NCBI GenBank assembly: GCA_035610835.1
Contig: CM069443.1
Coordinates: forward strand, 86,860,690-86,924,689
Reading direction: 5' to 3'
Origin: Ophiura sarsii
Lineage: Eukaryota; Echinodermata; Ophiuroidea; Amphilepidida; Ophiuridae
Length of the DNA: 64,000 nt
This document shows positions 60,917 to 64,000 of this stretch, piece after piece. The notes under the pieces are model-generated. The model was not told the origin of the DNA. It saw nothing but the letters and a program-made list of their open reading frames with translations, and did not search any database. The position numbers were made by a program, and so were the translations under genes. How positions within the stretch are numbered: the first letter of the stretch is position 1; each line of letters opens with the position of its first letter.

Positions 60917-61893
60917 AGCAGTATGATCTAAATATGAGAAGTCTTTAAGTGTTTAATTGTGTGAATATACGATCCCATACATTCTGTGGAGTTCAGATAG
61001 GATGGTAGTTTATAGTAAAGAACACCATGCTACTGAGCTGAGAATATTGTAACATGGACGTATTTTATGTAGTAATTAAGTAAATAAGTATTATAGGTTA
61101 GGCGAGGTGGTGTTTTCGTTTGTTGAATATTTGTGTTCTCGTGAAACGAATTACCTTTAGGAGTTTTCTTTGGACAATATGAATTACTAGCGTTGCTAGC
61201 GCAGTAGTAAGGAATATTTGTGTCCTATACAATTTAGACGAGATTCTTGTGTGAATCGGAAGAAATCGTTGACAGTCATTGATTTTAGTTTTATGCTCAA
61301 AAGGAGTGTATTAATCAAATGTTTTTCTTATCAACAAATTAGATTGATAAAGGCCCCTGGATCCAATCGAGATCTGGGATTGACCACTAGGATTTGGTGA
61401 TTAGTTTTACACCAGCAATTATACATTGTTGTAGATGGGAGTTTTATTTTCACCAAGAGTGGAAAAAGTTGTTTCTTAATCAAAAACCTTTGACGGTTCT
61501 CTCATAATAAGATCCTGTGTGATCTAAGATCTGTTGTTCTATAATATTATATTCATGGATGGATATAATTAATCTTAATACTATCACTTGTGCGTGATGA
61601 TTTACAAGAGGTAATTGAATACCTTTCTTTTCTGATCTTCCGGGTGAATACCACCAGCAGTGTAGACAGTTGCCACGTGTGGGGCACGCGATTCTACAGG
61701 TCTTCGAACTTTGTAACAGCAAGTTGATACCTTGTGAGCGGACGCGAGCAGACATCTACATGATTGGAACAGACACGAACATTTGCGGCATTCTTGAATG
61801 TTATTACGGGAATTACATGATTGTTATATACATGTATACTAACCCAGTGTATTTTATATTATTGTTTATTGTTGTTTATGAACATATTTCGTA

Positions 61894-62160
61894 GAGCACG
61901 TGTGGCCTAGTGGTATCAGCACTGGTCTCATAAACATAGGGCCGTGAGTTCGAGCCCCGCATGTATACTAACCCAGTGTATTTTATATTATTGTTCATTG
62001 TTGTTTATGAACATATTTCGTAGAGCATGTGTGGCCTAGTGGTATCAGCACTGGTCTCATAAACATAGGGCCGTGAGTTCGAGCCCCGCTGTGACCAACG
62101 TCAGACATGTTTATGTCCCTGTTGGGCAAGGCATTTAGTCTACATTGTGAACATAAGGGG
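61894..62160 (+). mobile_element. tRNA(Met)-like SINE: duplicated head plus one body
   Basis: A box TGGCCTAGTGG, CTCATAA anticodon-like loop and B box GAGTTCGAGCCCC at 61894-61960 and again at 62023-62089, within a 129-bp tandem repeat (61831-61959, 61960-62088). The second is followed by a SINE body with GTTGGGCAAGGCATTTAGTC. Anticodon stems do not pair fully, so not functional tRNA genes. Confidence 0.75.
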
Positions 62161-63880
62161 TAATTATTATAAGGGTTTGGATTGTTTGTACGCTGTTTGT
62201 TTATATGTTGTACCTTGCCGCTGATTTATCGATCTCAAACGTAGCTCCTGTATAGAGACGCTCTCGTTTGATCGATGGCTGCTGCCTGGACATTGCAGTG
62301 TGTACATGTATGTATGTATAATTTGTCGTTTGATTTGTAATATTGTAGCAATTCAGCCGGTTGGCTGCGATGACAATAGAATATATACCATGATTTTTTT
62401 TAAATTATTATTTTTTATATTGGAATTCGTCTCTTACTTTCACTTTCTTACGTGGTTTTATTTATTCGTTTAGTTTACATAGCTCTTTTTTTTGGGGTTG
62501 CTATCCAAATTCTATCCAAATTAATTGGGTTGCAATAAGTGATAGGGTATATCACTTCGTAGTGTAAGAGCACGAGTATCGATATGTTTAAGGGATAAAC
62601 GCATGTGCAATTGATCATGTATTATAACGTCCTATCCTATTCCATTTATAGTCAGTGACCTAAAATCATGTGATCAATTGGGCATGCGATAGCTCCTCCC
62701 ATACAAGTTGTAGTGGTGCCTGTAAGCCCAAGCTTAGAGCAGTTGTGTCTTGGTTTTCGACCAGACAACTTATAAAAGAGTTGCAGTTTGCTTCTCAACG
62801 AGATGACTGGGTGGTTGTTCTTGGCATCACGCAACAGTATGATAAAATACTAACAATCGTAGGTCGGAGTCTATGTGTGGAGATTCCCGAGCCTATCCAA
62901 TAGAGCAGTATGATCTAAATATGAGAAGTCTTTAAGTGTTTAATTGTGTGAATATACGATCCCATACATTCTGTGGAGTTCAGATAGGATGGTAGTTTAT
63001 AGTAAAGAACACCATGCTACTGAGCTGAGAATATTGTAACATGGACGTATTTTATGTAGTAATTAAGTAAATAAGTATTATAGGTTAGGCGAGGTGGTGT
63101 TTTCGTTTGTTGAATATTTGTGTTCTCGTGAAACGAATTACCTTTAGGAGTTTTCTTTGGACAATATGAATTACTAGCGTTGCTAGCGCAGTAGTAAGGA
63201 ATATTTGTGTCCTATACAATTTAGACGAGATTCTTGTGTGAATCGGAAGAAATCGTTGACAGTCATTGATTTTAGTTTTATGCTCAAAAGGAGTGTATTA
63301 ATCAAATGTTTTTCTTATCAACAAATTAGGTTGATAAAGGCCCCTGGATCCAATCGAGATCTGGGATTGACCACTAGGATTTGGTGATTAGTTTTATACC
63401 AGCAATTATACATTGTTGTAGATGGGAGTTTTATTTTCACCAAGAGTGGAAAAAGTTGTTTCTTAATCAAAAACCTTTGACGGTTCTCTCATAATAAGAT
63501 CCTGTGTGATCTAAGATCTGTTGTTCTATAATATTATATTCATGGATGGATATAATTAATCTTAATACTATCACTTGTGCGTGATGATTTACAAGAGGTA
63601 ATTGAATACCTTTCTTTTCTGATCTTCCGGGTGAATACCACCAGCAGTGTAGACAGTTGCCACGTGTGGGGCACGCGAGTCTACAGGTCTTCGAACTTTG
63701 TAACAGCAAGTTGATACCTTGTGAGCGGACGCGAGCAGACATCTACATGATTGGAACAGACACGAACATTTGCGGCATTCTTGAATGTATTACGGGAATT
63801 ACATGATTGTTATATACATGTATACTAACCCAGTGTATTTTATATTATTGTTTATTGTTGTTTATGAACATATTTCGTAG

Positions 63881-63947
63881 AGCACGTGTGGCCTAGTGGT
63901 ATCAGCACTGGTCTCATAAACATAGGGCCGTGAGTTCGAGCCCCGCA
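63881..63947 (+). mobile_element. tRNA(Met)-like SINE head in unit 2
   Basis: Same A and B boxes as at 61894, offset by the tandem-duplication period; a following copy is cut by the window end. Confidence 0.75.
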
Positions 63948-64000
63948 TGTATACTAACCCAGTGTATTTTATATTATTGTTCATTGTTGTTTATGAACAT

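Larger units (their letters stand above)
60466..64000. repeat. 1,987-bp tandem duplication reaching the window edge
   Basis: 60547 onward recurs at 62536 onward with offset 1986-1987 and near-identity. An ~81-bp block R (ACATGGACGTATTTTATGTA ... TTGTTGAATATT) occurs at 60466, 61050 and 63037 and borders the units. The second unit runs off the end. Confidence 0.95.

Noticed and set aside
61894..62089. Two functional tRNA-Met genes
   Set aside because: A and B boxes are present but anticodon and acceptor stems do not pair; a SINE body follows.

Overview
This window is eukaryotic genomic DNA: AT-rich, with spliced exons, a non-LTR retrotransposon, many terminal-inverted-repeat elements, tRNA-derived SINEs, minisatellites, long poly(G) tracts and one 100-base assembly gap (1299-1398). 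The mix of CR1-like and RTE-like LINEs, tRNA-type SINEs, Helitrons, hAT/mariner/TTAA MITEs and an ancestral-looking Golgi SNARE gene suggests a marine invertebrate, perhaps an echinoderm or hemichordate. That placement is inference only.

The one host gene I can reconstruct with confidence is a four-exon, plus-strand BET1L/GS15-type SNARE gene (coding exons 1949-1982, 9754-9854, 10908-10964, 11825-11995; 120 codons). Its 7.8-kb first intron is full of mobile elements: a LINE fragment, mariner-like foldbacks, three copies of a TTAA-flanked MITE, and a 251-bp MITE.

From 12 to 35 kb there is no convincing complete gene. This stretch holds an intact hAT-type MITE with 8-bp target duplications (13786-14204), a 2.9-kb element (G, 14534-17456) with a 4-bp target duplication and a 19-bp motif scattered about ten times, a 24-bp palindromic minisatellite (20.1-21.2 kb), a three-level nested insertion (24993-27924) whose core is a 108-bp tandem array, a 33-bp-class minisatellite (29.3-30.2 kb), and LINE/SINE debris near 33 kb. 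From 35 to 40 kb the main features are a 345-bp near-perfect foldback and two tandem Helitrons inserted in a TTAA MITE. A damaged full-length CR1-clade LINE lies at 40.7-44.9 kb. A split 'ALSGCDT'-type pseudogene follows on the minus strand (45.8-47.1 kb).

From 47 to 64 kb there are 170-bp repeats, a pair of inverted arms (48.43/54.33 kb), a second 2.9-kb motif-bearing element (F, 51071-53942; 14 copies of TGTCCGTCCGTGAC; 4-bp target duplication), a long degenerate array rich in AGGTCA half-sites (54.5-59.2 kb), exon-like inverted duplications (59.2-60.4 kb), and a 1,987-bp tandem duplication reaching the right edge.

The strongest candidate for something undescribed is the pair F and G. They differ in sequence but share the same size, a 4-bp target duplication, and a private 14-19-bp motif repeated in both orientations along a mostly non-coding body.
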